From Rufibacter sediminis (GTDB taxonomy: Bacteria; Bacteroidota; Bacteroidia; Cytophagales; Hymenobacteraceae), in the NCBI RefSeq assembly GCF_014269285.1, contig NZ_JACOAF010000044.1, positions 186,001 to 250,000 of the forward strand: a stretch of DNA of 64,000 bases, written 5' to 3'. Of the stretch, positions 9,239-18,100 are shown piece after piece. The stretch's first letter is position 1. The number at the start of each line of letters is the position of its first letter. The notes below the pieces were generated by a model. The model searched no databases. It saw only the letters and a list, made by a program, of their open reading frames with translations, and was not told where the DNA came from. The position numbers and the translations under genes are program-made.

Positions 9239-11621
9239 TTTACTAAAATCAGTATCTGCAGTAGTAGCCATGATACTGCCGCTGTGCACCGTCAGTGCCC
9301 AGACCAAGCCTGCCCTTACGGTAGAGAGGATCATGCAAGACCCGGCCCAATGGGTAGGCACCTCGCCCAGTAATGTCTATTGGTCTGATGACAGCAAGCA
9401 GGTGTATTTCCAATGGAATCCGGAGAGAGCCAAGCGTGATTCACTGTATGTACTGCAGAGTGGCAGCCGAAAGGTGAGCAAAGTGTCCGCTGCTGAGCGG
9501 AAGAAACTCTTCACGCCGGGAGGAGTGTATAATCAGAAGAGAACCCTGCGGTTGTATGAGCGCGGCGGCGATCTCTTTCTGGTAGACGTGAAATCCGGGA
9601 AACTGAGGCAACTCACCAAAACGGTTGAGCGGGAATCCTCGCCCGCCTTTGCGTTTGATGAACAGGAAATCACGTATGTGAAAGACGGAAACCTGTATGC
9701 CTGGAGCTTAGGCAACGGCCAGACAAGGCAGCTGACTGATTTCAGGAGGGGCCGCAAGCCAATAGATCCGGATCTAATCAAAGACCCGCAAGAACGCTTT
9801 CTGCGCGAGCAGCAGACAGAACTGTTGCAGATTATTCAGAAGCGGGAGGAAGACCGAAAACAGCAGCGTATTGCCCAGAAGGAGGCTTACCGGAACAGGC
9901 CCAAGGAAATCTACACCGAAGAAAAGTCGGTTGATAATATTGTCCTGAGCCCGAATGAGCGCTACATCACGTACCGCCTGGTAAGCAGGCCCACGAACAG
10001 CAAGATAGCCCAAGTCCCCAACTATGTGACCGCCTCGGGATATACAGAGGAAATTCCTACCCGTAACAAAGTAGGCGATGATCAGGCTAGCTATGAAATG
10101 GGGCTGTATGATCTTCAGGCCGACACCACCTACTTGGTTTCTTTCAAGAGCTTACCCGGCCTTCAGGAGAAGCCGGCTTACCAACGGGAGAATCAGAAAG
10201 GAGCAAAAGCAGACTCTTCCCGGACCTCCGGAGACCTGAGAAAAGTCATGATGTTTGGGCCTTACTATTCACCCGACGGGAGGAAGGCGGTTTTGGTGGC
10301 CCGATCACACGACAACAAAGACCGCTGGCTGATGACGTTTGATCCTGCCACGCGGGCAATCAAGGTGCTGGACCGCCAGCATGACGATGCCTGGATCAAC
10401 GGCTATGGCCCCGGCGAGATTGGGTGGATGCCTGACAATGAAAACGTGTGGTTTGTCTCCGAGGAAAGCGGCTATGCGCATCTGTACACGGTAAATGCAG
10501 CGAATGGGCAGAAAAAGGCCTTGACCACTGGCAAGTTTGAGGTACAGAGTGTGCAGATGGCATCGGATAAAAAGTACTGGTATTTCAGCACCAACCAGGT
10601 GCATCCGGGAGAGCAGCACTTCTACAGAATGCCTTTAAAAGGGGGAAAGATGGAGCAGATCACTAAAATGACGGGCGCGCACGAGGTGACCATGTCTCCT
10701 GACGAAAAGAACCTGGCCATTCGGTATTCTTACTCCAATAAACCTTGGGAGCTTTACCTGATGGACAACAAGCCCGGGGCAAAACCGGTGCAAATCACCA
10801 AGTCCACTACGCCGGAGTTTAATGCCTATCCTTGGCGCGAGCCAGAGGTGATCACCTACAAAGCCGCCGATGGAGCCGATGTGCACGCCCGCTTGTACAA
10901 GCCCGCCAACGCAACCGGAACGGGTCCGGCCGTGATTTTCGTGCATGGCGCGGGGTATCTGCAGAACGCGCATAAGTGGTGGAGCACCTATTTCCGGGAA
11001 TACATGTTCCATAACCTGTTAGTAGACAAAGGCTATACCGTGCTGGACATTGACTACCGCGGAAGCGCCGGTTACGGCCGTGACTGGCGAACTGGAATCT
11101 ACCGGCACATGGGCGGTAAAGACCTGAGTGACCACGTAGACGGTGCCAAGATGCTGGTGGAGAAACATGGAGTAGACCCCAAGCGCATCGGGATCTATGG
11201 TGGTTCGTACGGCGGTTTTATCACCCTGATGGCCATGTTCACCCAACCAGATGTGTTTGCCGCAGGTGCCGCCCTGCGTTCGGTTACAGATTGGTCGCAT
11301 TATAACCACGGCTATACCTCCAACATCTTGAACCAGCCGCAGGATGACAGCCTTGCCTACGTACGCAGCTCACCCATCTATTTTGCCGAGGGGCTGAAAG
11401 GGGCGCTCCTGATGTGCCACGGCATGGTAGACACCAACGTGCATTTCCAGGACATTGTGCGACTGTCACAGCGCCTAATCGAGCTGAAGAAAGAGAATTG
11501 GGAGCTAGCCGTTTATCCGGTGGAGGACCACGGCTTCGTAGAGCCCAGCAGCTGGACCGATGAGTACAAACGTATCTTAAAGCTTTTTGAGGCTAATTTG
11601 AATAAAACATCGCCAAAATAG
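9234..11621 (+). CDS. S9 family (prolyl oligopeptidase/DPP-IV type) serine peptidase
   Basis: 795 residues: signal peptide (cleavage near VSAQ), an N-terminal beta-propeller (about 30-530, repeated YFSTN, FSPDGR and PNERYITY-like blades), then a C-terminal alpha/beta hydrolase domain (about 545-790). The catalytic serine is in GIYGGSYGGFITLM (GxSxGG), the aspartate in HGMVDTNVHF and the histidine in PVEDHGFVEP. Family members remove dipeptides or cut short peptides in the periplasm or at the surface. It is monocistronic and convergent with the PAP2 genes across a bidirectional terminator. Confidence 0.93.
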   Translation: MRLLKSVSAVVAMILPLCTVSAQTKPALTVERIMQDPAQWVGTSPSNVYWSDDSKQVYFQWNPERAKRDSLYVLQSGSRKVSKVSAAERKKLFTPGGVYNQKRTLRLYERGGDLFLVDVKSGKLRQLTKTVERESSPAFAFDEQEITYVKDGNLYAWSLGNGQTRQLTDFRRGRKPIDPDLIKDPQERFLREQQTELLQIIQKREEDRKQQRIAQKEAYRNRPKEIYTEEKSVDNIVLSPNERYITYRLVSRPTNSKIAQVPNYVTASGYTEEIPTRNKVGDDQASYEMGLYDLQADTTYLVSFKSLPGLQEKPAYQRENQKGAKADSSRTSGDLRKVMMFGPYYSPDGRKAVLVARSHDNKDRWLMTFDPATRAIKVLDRQHDDAWINGYGPGEIGWMPDNENVWFVSEESGYAHLYTVNAANGQKKALTTGKFEVQSVQMASDKKYWYFSTNQVHPGEQHFYRMPLKGGKMEQITKMTGAHEVTMSPDEKNLAIRYSYSNKPWELYLMDNKPGAKPVQITKSTTPEFNAYPWREPEVITYKAADGADVHARLYKPANATGTGPAVIFVHGAGYLQNAHKWWSTYFREYMFHNLLVDKGYTVLDIDYRGSAGYGRDWRTGIYRHMGGKDLSDHVDGAKMLVEKHGVDPKRIGIYGGSYGGFITLMAMFTQPDVFAAGAALRSVTDWSHYNHGYTSNILNQPQDDSLAYVRSSPIYFAEGLKGALLMCHGMVDTNVHFQDIVRLSQRLIELKKENWELAVYPVEDHGFVEPSSWTDEYKRILKLFEANLNKTSPK

Positions 11622-11622
11622 C

Positions 11623-11686
11623 AATCGGCTCAAAAACAGAAAAGCCCGTTTCGTGAGAGACGGGCTTTTCTGTTTTTCGGCCGATT
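11623..11686. terminator. Bidirectional terminator between S9 peptidase and PAP2 genes
   Basis: A 27-bp stem (one mismatch, one wobble) around AAAAACAGAAAAGCCCGT with a 10-nt loop. It has an A tract on one side and a T tract on the other, as expected between convergent genes. Confidence 0.85.
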
Positions 11687-11708
11687 TAACGAAAATGGCC
11701 TAGAAACG
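11670..11708. repeat. 40-bp palindrome fused to terminator and stop codon, copy 4
   Basis: Starts CTGTTTTTCGGCCG and ends GGCCTAGAAACG. It shares its left end with the terminator stem and its right end with the last codons of the minus-strand PAP2 gene (R-F-stop). Confidence 0.6.
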
Positions 11709-12539
11709 TCTGGTCAATGCAACACCCTGCAAGAATTCGCCTTGCGCCTGTTCCGCCGACGGTGTTATCCTCCAGCCTAGTTCACGGTTCTTTTTATGCA
11801 GTTCCGGGACCAAGATACCAATGGCAGCACCTACGGTATAGCCCACAATGTTATCACTTAAGAAGTGTTTTCCCGCTTTCAGGCGAAGATACCCCACAGT
11901 GGCGGGAACAGCCGCCGCGGCTCCCCACACCACCGGGCGCCAGGGCGAGTCTGGGTGCAGGTCATGGAACACTTTGGCGGTGAAGAAAGCAACGCTGGCC
12001 GTAGCCGCGGTATGCCCCGCAAAGAAAGAGTTCTCGGCATACTTGTGCAGGCGTTCCTCTAAGGGGGCATCGGTGGCGTAGACGTTCGGCCTTTTTCTAT
12101 GGGTCAATCCGGCGGTTAAGGCATATAGGCCACCGGCCAAAGAGACCGTTTCGGCATATAAAAAGTAGATGTCCTTGGCGTGCGGGGTGGCCGTTTTGTC
12201 CGCCAAAAAAAGCAAGGGAAGGGCATAGGAGCTATAGAAGAAAACATCGCTGGCATCCTTGGCTTTCTTGCTGTAGTTACCGGCCGCCCATCGGTCAAAT
12301 TTGTTTACCTGGCTTTTATCAATGGACATCAGGTCTGCTTCGGTTAACTGGGTTTTGTTCGTGAGAAGCAGCGATCCGGTCACGGCCATGGTCACCCCAC
12401 CGGCGGTAATCAGCCCATCGCGGAGCAAATCTGTCTGGTACAGGCGTTCAGGGCTCTGGGCCCGCGCAGGAGTCAAGGCAAACTGGCACAGTGCCAGAAA
12501 GACCAGAATATACCGAAATGGGCTGGTTAACCGATTCAT
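11700..12539 (-). CDS. PAP2 superfamily phosphatase (second of a tandem pair)
   Basis: 279 residues with signal peptide (cleavage near ARAQ) and several hydrophobic segments. The three PAP2 motifs are recognisable in diverged form: HRKRPNVY, SFFAGHTA (in place of PSGH) and RLKAGKHFLSD, which fits R-X5-H-X3-D. PAP2 enzymes hydrolyse lipid phosphates or undecaprenyl/phosphatidyl-glycerol phosphates at the membrane. The start codon overlaps the stop of the upstream paralogue as TGATG, so translation is probably coupled. The two proteins are similar over their full length. The substrate is unknown. Confidence 0.88.
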   Translation of the reverse strand: MNRLTSPFRYILVFLALCQFALTPARAQSPERLYQTDLLRDGLITAGGVTMAVTGSLLLTNKTQLTEADLMSIDKSQVNKFDRWAAGNYSKKAKDASDVFFYSSYALPLLFLADKTATPHAKDIYFLYAETVSLAGGLYALTAGLTHRKRPNVYATDAPLEERLHKYAENSFFAGHTAATASVAFFTAKVFHDLHPDSPWRPVVWGAAAAVPATVGYLRLKAGKHFLSDNIVGYTVGAAIGILVPELHKKNRELGWRITPSAEQAQGEFLQGVALTRRF

Positions 12540-13354
12540 CAGAATTTATACTGAAAGCTTACCGCATCTTGATTCTGCCCAAGTACCCGAATCACGCTGG
12601 GTGATACGGAGAATCCGGTTTGGTTTGATTTCTTGTGTAGTTGCGGCACCAGAATACCCACGGCGGCTCCTACGCCATATCCCACCAGGTTGTCGCTGAG
12701 GAAGTGCTTTCCAGCTTCCAGACGCAAGTAGCCTACAGCTGCAGGCACCAGAGCCGCACCTGCCCATACAAACGGACGAGCCGGAGAATCTGGGTTGTAG
12801 TCATGGAACACCTTGGCCGTAAAGAACGAAATGGTGGAAACGGCTGCCGTGTGCCCCGCGAAAAACGAGTTCTGCGAATTAGCACGCGTCTTTTCGCCAA
12901 TCTCTACTTCAGGGCTGTAGGTCAAAGGCCGGGCTCTGGGAAATGCGGCAGAACCCATGGTAAACAAAGTTCCTGTGATGGACATGGTCTCCAAGTACAG
13001 GGCCAGTACTTGCCCGGTGTTATCGTTTATATCTGAATCAAACAGAAGCAAAGCGGGAGCCGCCAGTGAACCATATAACATGACATCGCTTACCTTCTTG
13101 GCGCTGGAACTGTGGTTCCCCGCTGAGAAGCGGTCAAAGCTGTTGACATCGCTTTTTCTGAGGTTCATCGCCTCGTCTTCCGTGAAAGGGTCTTTCTCCT
13201 GCATCAGGTAAAGGCCCAAGCCACTCAGACCCATTCCAACGGCCGTGATGGGAGCGTCAACCTTAAAGGAAGTTTTGTAAGGGGAAGAAGATTGGGCAAA
13301 CGTTTGCGTGATGGTAAAAAGACTTATGACAAGAGTAAAAAGGCGTCTCTTCAT
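12539..13354 (-). CDS. PAP2 superfamily phosphatase (first of a tandem pair)
   Basis: 271 residues, signal peptide with cleavage near TFAQ. It shares with its downstream neighbour the SFFAGHTA and RLEAGKHFLSDNLVG motifs and the DVNSFDRFSAGNHSSSAKK-like region after the N-terminus. It lacks an obvious KX6RP arginine-proline pair at the usual place (sequence FPRARPLTY), so motif 1 is looser. The pair looks like a tandem duplication. The shared mRNA runs leftward to the terminator at 11623-11686. Confidence 0.87.
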   Translation of the reverse strand: MKRRLFTLVISLFTITQTFAQSSSPYKTSFKVDAPITAVGMGLSGLGLYLMQEKDPFTEDEAMNLRKSDVNSFDRFSAGNHSSSAKKVSDVMLYGSLAAPALLLFDSDINDNTGQVLALYLETMSITGTLFTMGSAAFPRARPLTYSPEVEIGEKTRANSQNSFFAGHTAAVSTISFFTAKVFHDYNPDSPARPFVWAGAALVPAAVGYLRLEAGKHFLSDNLVGYGVGAAVGILVPQLHKKSNQTGFSVSPSVIRVLGQNQDAVSFQYKF

Positions 13355-13472
13355 GGGAGTAAAAATAGGTTTAACTTAATATAGATTTCTACGATGTTTT
13401 TGAAACGCGGGAGGGGGTAAAAGGTTTCTGCCATATGTAAACGCACTGCAAAGGACTTGATGAATGGGCGTG

Positions 13473-13512
13473 CCGTTTTAGAGCTACTTTCTGGAAACTA
13501 ACTTAAAAACAG
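13473..13512. repeat. 40-bp palindrome, copy 5
   Basis: Starts CCGTTTTAGAGCTACTTTC and ends ACTTAAAAACAG. It lies between two divergent genes, one of few copies not next to a gene end. Confidence 0.7.
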
Positions 13513-13586
13513 AATATCAGAAAGACGGTATAAGATTTTTCAAGGAGAAATAAGTGGAGAAACCGGGTATTTGTAAAGCAAGTTTT

Positions 13587-13615
13587 TTGCATCTCCGTCA
13601 ATTAAGCTAAATTTG
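13587..13615 (+). promoter_or_regulatory. Putative metK promoter
   Basis: TTG at 13587-13589, an 18-nt spacer and TAAATTTG at 13608-13615 (fits TAnnTTTG). Start of transcription near 13622, about 47 nt before the ATG. Confidence 0.55.
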
Positions 13616-13668
13616 TTCCTAGTGGCCTAAATGTTGGGCTGCCTTTCTTAGAAATAATATCCTAGATA

Positions 13669-14973
13669 ATGCCTTATCTCTTTACATCTGAGTCGGTGTC
13701 GGAAGGACATCCGGATAAAGTAGCCGATCAAATATCTGACGCGCTGTTAGATGAATTCCTGAAACAGGACCCCCAGTCTAAAGTTGCCTGCGAGACTCTG
13801 GTTACCACTGGTTTGGTTGTGCTGAGTGGCGAGGTGAAGTCATCGGCCTACGTTGATGTCCAGAAAGTTGCCCGGGAGGTGATTCGCCGCATTGGCTACA
13901 CCAAGTCAGAGTATAAGTTCGATGCCGAGGCGTGCGGGGTTATATCTACCATCCATGAGCAGTCCGGTGACATCAACCAAGGCGTTGAGCGCGAAAATCC
14001 GGAAGATCAGGGAGCCGGCGACCAGGGCATGATGTTCGGGTATGCCACCAACGAGACCGATAGCTACATGCCATTGGCGCTGGAGATTTCTCACTTGTTA
14101 CTGAAAGAATTGGCCGCCATCCGGAAGGAAGGTAAGGAGATGACGTACCTCCGCCCAGATGCCAAGTCACAGGTAACCATCCGGTACTCAGACACCCACG
14201 TTCCAGAGAAGATCGATACCGTGGTGATCTCTACCCAGCACGATGAGTTTGAACTCTCTGATGCCAACGACCGCGCCGCCTCTAAACAGGCCGAGGAGAA
14301 AATGGTGGCCAAAATCAAGGAAGACGTATTGAATATTCTGCTTCCTAGAGTGAAAGCGCAACTGCCACAGCGTACGGTTGATTTATTTTCTGAAGATATT
14401 ACCTACCATATCAATCCCACCGGGAAATTTGTGATCGGAGGACCGCACGGTGACACTGGCCTTACCGGGCGTAAAATCATTGTGGATACCTATGGCGGAA
14501 AAGGTGCCCACGGCGGTGGCGCTTTCTCCGGGAAAGACTCCTCTAAGGTAGACCGTTCGGCGGCTTATGCCGCGCGTCACATTGCCAAGAACCTGGTAGC
14601 TGCCGGCGTGGCAGACCAAGCTTTGGTGCAGGTAGCGTATGCCATCGGCGTAGCCGAGCCCGTAGGCTTGTATGTGACTACCTATGGAACCACCAAAGTG
14701 AAAGGTGCCAACGGCGAAACAATGACCGACGGTGAAATTGCCAACAAGGTAAACGAGTTGTTTGAGATGCGCCCGTATGACATTGTGAAGCGCTTCGGGT
14801 TGCAGAACCCAATTTTCTCTGAGACGGCGGCATACGGCCACATGGGGCGTGAGTCTGGCGTGAAACAAGTTACCTACCAGTCAAATGGCCAATCTGAAAC
14901 CAGAGAATTTGAGACCTTCACTTGGGAAAAATTAGACTACGTAGATAAAATTAAAACTGCGTTCTCATTGTAA
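13669..14973 (+). CDS. metK: S-adenosylmethionine synthetase
   Basis: 434 residues. Makes S-adenosylmethionine from methionine and ATP in the cytoplasm. Diagnostic motifs: [20 protein letters not shown] at the N-terminus (ATP-binding histidine), [12 protein letters not shown] (methionine/adenine binding) at about 122-133 and the P-loop-like [19 protein letters not shown] at about 283-301. The size is longer than the E. coli enzyme (384 residues), as is usual in Bacteroidota. It is transcribed alone and ends at a terminator shared with the convergent hpf. Confidence 0.98.
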   Translation: MPYLFTSESVSEGHPDKVADQISDALLDEFLKQDPQSKVACETLVTTGLVVLSGEVKSSAYVDVQKVAREVIRRIGYTKSEYKFDAEACGVISTIHEQSGDINQGVERENPEDQGAGDQGMMFGYATNETDSYMPLALEISHLLLKELAAIRKEGKEMTYLRPDAKSQVTIRYSDTHVPEKIDTVVISTQHDEFELSDANDRAASKQAEEKMVAKIKEDVLNILLPRVKAQLPQRTVDLFSEDITYHINPTGKFVIGGPHGDTGLTGRKIIVDTYGGKGAHGGGAFSGKDSSKVDRSAAYAARHIAKNLVAAGVADQALVQVAYAIGVAEPVGLYVTTYGTTKVKGANGETMTDGEIANKVNELFEMRPYDIVKRFGLQNPIFSETAAYGHMGRESGVKQVTYQSNGQSETREFETFTWEKLDYVDKIKTAFSL

Positions 14974-15000
14974 GAAACGCGTTTATGACCTGTTTATATG

Positions 15001-15029
15001 AAAAGAGCCCCAAAACGGGGCTCTTTTTT
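15001..15029. terminator. Bidirectional terminator between metK and hpf
   Basis: AAAAGAGCCCC, loop AAAAC, then GGGGCTCTTTTTT: a short GC-rich stem with flanking A and T tracts that works in both directions. Confidence 0.9.
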
Positions 15030-15050
15030 GTATATCGAAATTACAGATAC

Positions 15051-15350
15051 TTAGTGGGTAGTTAACTTGTCTTTGTACCTGATCAGCTGTTTTTTGATGT
15101 CTTCCACGGCTTTGTCTGTGGCGGTCTCAAAGGTGCCAGCTTCTTCTGAGCAGAATAAGGTAGCGCCTGGTACAAACACTTTCACCTCCACCAGCTTGTT
15201 GTCATGAGACTCGGGCTTTTGCACGCGCAGGACCACCTCACCACTTACTATCCTGTCAAAAAAGGTATCTAGCTTGTCAAGTTTTTTCTGAAGGAAATCT
15301 AACAGACTTTGGTCTGCGGTGAAGTGTACAGATCGGATTTGCAGTTTCAT
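15051..15350 (-). CDS. hpf: Ribosome hibernation promoting factor (HPF/RaiA, short form)
   Basis: 99 residues, the short HPF form without the C-terminal dimerisation domain. The sequence fits the S30AE fold: beta strand MKLQIRSVHF, helix LLDFLQKKLDKLDTFFDRI, strands around EVVLRVQKP and KLVEVKVFVPG, and helix DKAVEDIKKQLIRYKDKL. It binds the 30S decoding site in stationary phase. It lies 25 nt downstream of the recombinase gene and probably shares its transcript. Confidence 0.92.
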   Translation of the reverse strand: MKLQIRSVHFTADQSLLDFLQKKLDKLDTFFDRIVSGEVVLRVQKPESHDNKLVEVKVFVPGATLFCSEEAGTFETATDKAVEDIKKQLIRYKDKLTTH

Positions 15351-15375
15351 AGTTTACTTCTTTAGGTGTTACGAA

Positions 15376-16254
15376 TTAAGCTTTGGGATGAGCTTTCTCA
15401 AAGACCGCTTTGAGCTTCTCAATGGAATTATGGGTGTAGACTTGCGTTGCCGCCAGACTGGAATGGCCCAATAATTCTTTGATGGCTCCCAAATCAGCCC
15501 CTCGGTTCAGTAGGTGGGTGGCAAACGAGTGACGGAGCACGTGCGGACTGTTTTTCATGGCAGTTGACACGGCACTCATATACTTTGTTACCACTCGGTA
15601 TACGTACTTGGGGTAGAGGGGAGCCTCTTTATCCGTAACGAAGAGAAAAGGAGAATTGTTTTTCGGAAAAGTAGCCTGGCGCTGCTGTAGGTACAACGAT
15701 AACGCCTCCACCAAAGATGGGTTCAGCGGCAGTATGCGCTCTTTGTTACCTTTTCCTAGGACTTTCAAGGTGCTGGCTGATAAGTTAATATCTTCCAGTT
15801 TGAGGTTTGTGAGCTCCGCCAGACGCATGCCGGTGCCGTACAGCAGCTCCAGGATAAGTTTTTCCCGCTGACCTTTAAAATCGTCAGAAAATCCGCCTTG
15901 GTCCAGAAGCTGGGTAAATGCTTCTTCGGGAATAAACGCTGGCAGCTTTTTGGCGAGCTTCGGGGCTTTTATACGGATGGTTGGGTTGGTTTCCAGCAGA
16001 CCCCTTTGCACCAGAAAGCGGAAATAGGAGCGGAGGGATGCAATCTTTCTATGAATGGTACGGCTGTCCAAGTCTTTCTGGACCAGGGTTACAATCCAAG
16101 ACCTGATGATGGCGTGGTCTGCCACTTTCAGATCCTCCAGTTCATAGACCTCTTGCAGGTATTCCTTAAACTGTTGAAGATCTGTTTGGTACGAGATAAT
16201 GGTATGCGGGCTGAAGCGCTTCTCGTACTGGAGGTACTTAAAAAATAATTCCAT
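15376..16254 (-). CDS. Tyrosine recombinase of the XerC/XerD type
   Basis: 292 residues. N-terminal core-binding SAM-like domain (about 1-90) and C-terminal catalytic domain with the complete active site: Arg in GTGMRLAELTN, Lys in GKGNKERILPL, HxxR in HVLRHSFATHLLNRG, His in LGHSSLAATQ and the nucleophile Tyr in QVYTHNS. Length and lack of mobile-element context point to the chromosome-dimer resolvase role (dif recombination). I cannot decide between XerC and XerD from this sequence alone. It sits between rpsU and hpf, an order I recall as widespread in Bacteroidota. Confidence 0.92.
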   Translation of the reverse strand: MELFFKYLQYEKRFSPHTIISYQTDLQQFKEYLQEVYELEDLKVADHAIIRSWIVTLVQKDLDSRTIHRKIASLRSYFRFLVQRGLLETNPTIRIKAPKLAKKLPAFIPEEAFTQLLDQGGFSDDFKGQREKLILELLYGTGMRLAELTNLKLEDINLSASTLKVLGKGNKERILPLNPSLVEALSLYLQQRQATFPKNNSPFLFVTDKEAPLYPKYVYRVVTKYMSAVSTAMKNSPHVLRHSFATHLLNRGADLGAIKELLGHSSLAATQVYTHNSIEKLKAVFEKAHPKA

Positions 16255-16329
16255 AAACTAGTAAGTAGCCGCGGTTAGGCGGTACGCACTAATTTATGGA
16301 ATTACCACGTAAATTCTAGGGATAAAGAA

Positions 16330-16524
16330 CTAGTAGTTGTCGTTCGCGAACAATTGTTGCTTATAGACAGCTCTTTCTTTCTGCTTTCTCTTAGCAACAG
16401 AAGGCTTCTGGAAGAAGGTTCTAGCGCGCAGTTGCTTCAATACGCCAGTTCTTTCAAATTTCTTTTTGAATCTCTTTAAGGCTTTGTCTACAGACTCGTT
16501 ATCCTTTACGTTGATGATGATCAT
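16330..16524 (-). CDS. rpsU: 30S ribosomal protein S21
   Basis: 64 residues, basic: MIIINVKDNESVDKALKRFK, then KFERTGVLKQLRARTFFQKP and a Lys/Arg-rich tail. The ATG at 16522-16524 gives the family length; the longer frame upstream would add 18 non-conserved residues. S21 contacts the anti-Shine-Dalgarno region of the 30S subunit, which in Bacteroidota is sequestered, consistent with the scarcity of Shine-Dalgarno sites in this window. It is probably the first gene of an rpsU-xer-hpf unit. Confidence 0.96.
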   Translation of the reverse strand: MIIINVKDNESVDKALKRFKKKFERTGVLKQLRARTFFQKPSVAKRKQKERAVYKQQLFANDNY

Positions 16525-16563
16525 ATAATAGATTGATTTTAAAGTCAGTTGTTTTAAGGAGTG

Positions 16564-16594
16564 CAAAGATATTGACAAATATCTTGACTGTCAA
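16564..16594 (-). promoter_or_regulatory. rpsU promoter
   Basis: On the minus strand TTG (complement of 16592-16594), a 20-nt spacer, then TATCTTTG (complement of 16564-16571), a near-perfect Bacteroidota promoter about 40 nt before the rpsU ATG. It lies between the acyl-CoA dehydrogenase stop and rpsU, so rpsU has its own start. Confidence 0.7.
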
Positions 16595-16608
16595 TACCTG
16601 ATTCCTAA

Positions 16609-17748
16609 TTATTTTAATACTGCTCTGGAGATAACAAGTTTCTGTATTTCTGAAGTTCCTTCGCCAATGGTGCAAAGTTTTGAGTCACGGTAGTATTTCT
16701 CCGCCGGATAGTCTTTGGTATATCCATAGCCGCCAAATATCTGAACTCCCTCATTGGCTACCCGCACACAAACCTCAGAAGCGTACAACTTAGCCATAGC
16801 CGATTCTTTGTTTACGTTTTCACCGCGGTTTTTCATAGCAGCGGCTCGGTAGGTAAGCAGAGAGGCTGCCTCTATCTCGGTGGCCATATCGGCTAATTTA
16901 AAAGCAATGCCCTGGAACTGGGCAATAGGTTTGTTGAATTGCTGGCGTTCTTTTGCGTAAGCCAATGCAGCCTCATACGCTCCCTGGGCAATTCCCAAAC
17001 TTAAGGCGGCAATGGAAATACGCCCCCCGTCCAGCACTTTCATGGACTGGATGAATCCTTCGCCTACTTCGCCCAAGATGTTCTCGTGCGGTACGCGGCA
17101 ATCTTCAAAGATTAACTCAGTTGTTTCAGAGGCACGCATGCCTAATTTATCTTCCTTACGCCCGGCCGAAAATCCTTCTGTTGGTTTCTCAATGACAAAA
17201 GCGGTCATGCCGTGCGAGTCACCCACCTCACCGGTTCTGGCAATCACAACCGCGATGTTGCTGGACTTGCCATGGGTAATGAAGTTTTTAGCTCCATTGA
17301 GAACCCAGTGGTCTCCATCTCTAACCGCTACGGTGCGCATGTTGCCTGCGTCAGATCCGGTATTCGGTTCGGTCAGTCCCCAAGCGCCTATCCATTCGGC
17401 GGTCGCCAACATAGGAAGCCATTTCCTTTTCTGCTCCTCATTCCCAAACTGCAGAATGTGGCCGGTACACAAGGAATTATGCGCCGCCATGGAAAGGCCG
17501 ATAGATCCATCTATTTTAGATAATTCAGCAATGGCTGTGACATATTCTAAATACCCAAAGCCTGAGCCTCCATATTCCTGCGGTACTAGCACACCCATAA
17601 GGCCCAACTCACCCAACTGTTTAAACACCTGAATTGGGAATTCCTGTGACTCATCCCACTTCATCATGTCAGGTTTGATGGACTTTGCGCCAAAATCGCG
17701 GATCATCTCAGCAATCATCTGCTGATTCTCGTTGTAGATAAGTTGCAT
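16609..17748 (-). CDS. Acyl-CoA dehydrogenase
   Basis: 379 residues, the usual length of short/medium-chain acyl-CoA dehydrogenases. Seen: N-terminal helical domain, the FAD-binding signatures GAWGLTEPNTGSDAG (about 123-137) and GAKNFITHG, and the C-terminal FGGYGYTKDYPAEKYYRDSK followed by IGEGTSEIQ. The Glu in GEGTSEIQ is at the place of the catalytic base of butyryl-CoA dehydrogenases. It oxidises acyl-CoA to enoyl-CoA with electron transfer to ETF; beta-oxidation or branched-chain amino acid breakdown are both possible. Transcribed alone. Confidence 0.94.
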   Translation of the reverse strand: MQLIYNENQQMIAEMIRDFGAKSIKPDMMKWDESQEFPIQVFKQLGELGLMGVLVPQEYGGSGFGYLEYVTAIAELSKIDGSIGLSMAAHNSLCTGHILQFGNEEQKRKWLPMLATAEWIGAWGLTEPNTGSDAGNMRTVAVRDGDHWVLNGAKNFITHGKSSNIAVVIARTGEVGDSHGMTAFVIEKPTEGFSAGRKEDKLGMRASETTELIFEDCRVPHENILGEVGEGFIQSMKVLDGGRISIAALSLGIAQGAYEAALAYAKERQQFNKPIAQFQGIAFKLADMATEIEAASLLTYRAAAMKNRGENVNKESAMAKLYASEVCVRVANEGVQIFGGYGYTKDYPAEKYYRDSKLCTIGEGTSEIQKLVISRAVLK

Positions 17749-18100
17749 AAAGGTTTTGATTAGCCTTGTACCAGTTTCCTAGTTTCTATAAAAGTAATAC
17801 ATAAAATGATGACTAGCTAACGTATGTTAGGAAATGATGTTGTGGAAAGTGCGTTTGATTAAAGCTTCACATAGAGCAGAATCTACCTCCTTAGGAGAGT
17901 GATGGGCCCATAATATAGTACTATTCTTTAAAGTTCCTGTAAAATTGACCTTGAAGGAAGTTTTAAGAATAGATTTATTCCTGTATATAAGATTTTGGCG
18001 TAGCCATTACTTTTGCCTTACTTTGTGATTGGCTTTGTCTGTACCTATGCTTAAGTAGCGGGCAGACAATTATTTTTTAATCAAGACTCTTGAACTAGGT
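17749..18100. other. Divergent, AT-rich region before the exopolysaccharide operon
   Basis: 352 bp without a supportable ORF. A -7-like TACTTTTG at 18008-18015 without a good -33 is the only promoter signal found for the downstream operon. I see no repeat-family copy here. Confidence 0.35.

Larger units (their letters stand above)
13355..13668. other. Divergent gene-free region between PAP2 pair and metK
   Basis: Contains a copy of the 40-bp palindrome (13473-13512) and the metK promoter candidate. I looked for a SAM riboswitch before metK and saw none of the recognised SAM aptamer motifs. Confidence 0.5.

Noticed and set aside
13590-13668. SAM riboswitch in front of metK
   Set aside because: The short leader lacks aptamer motifs; only a normal promoter is seen.
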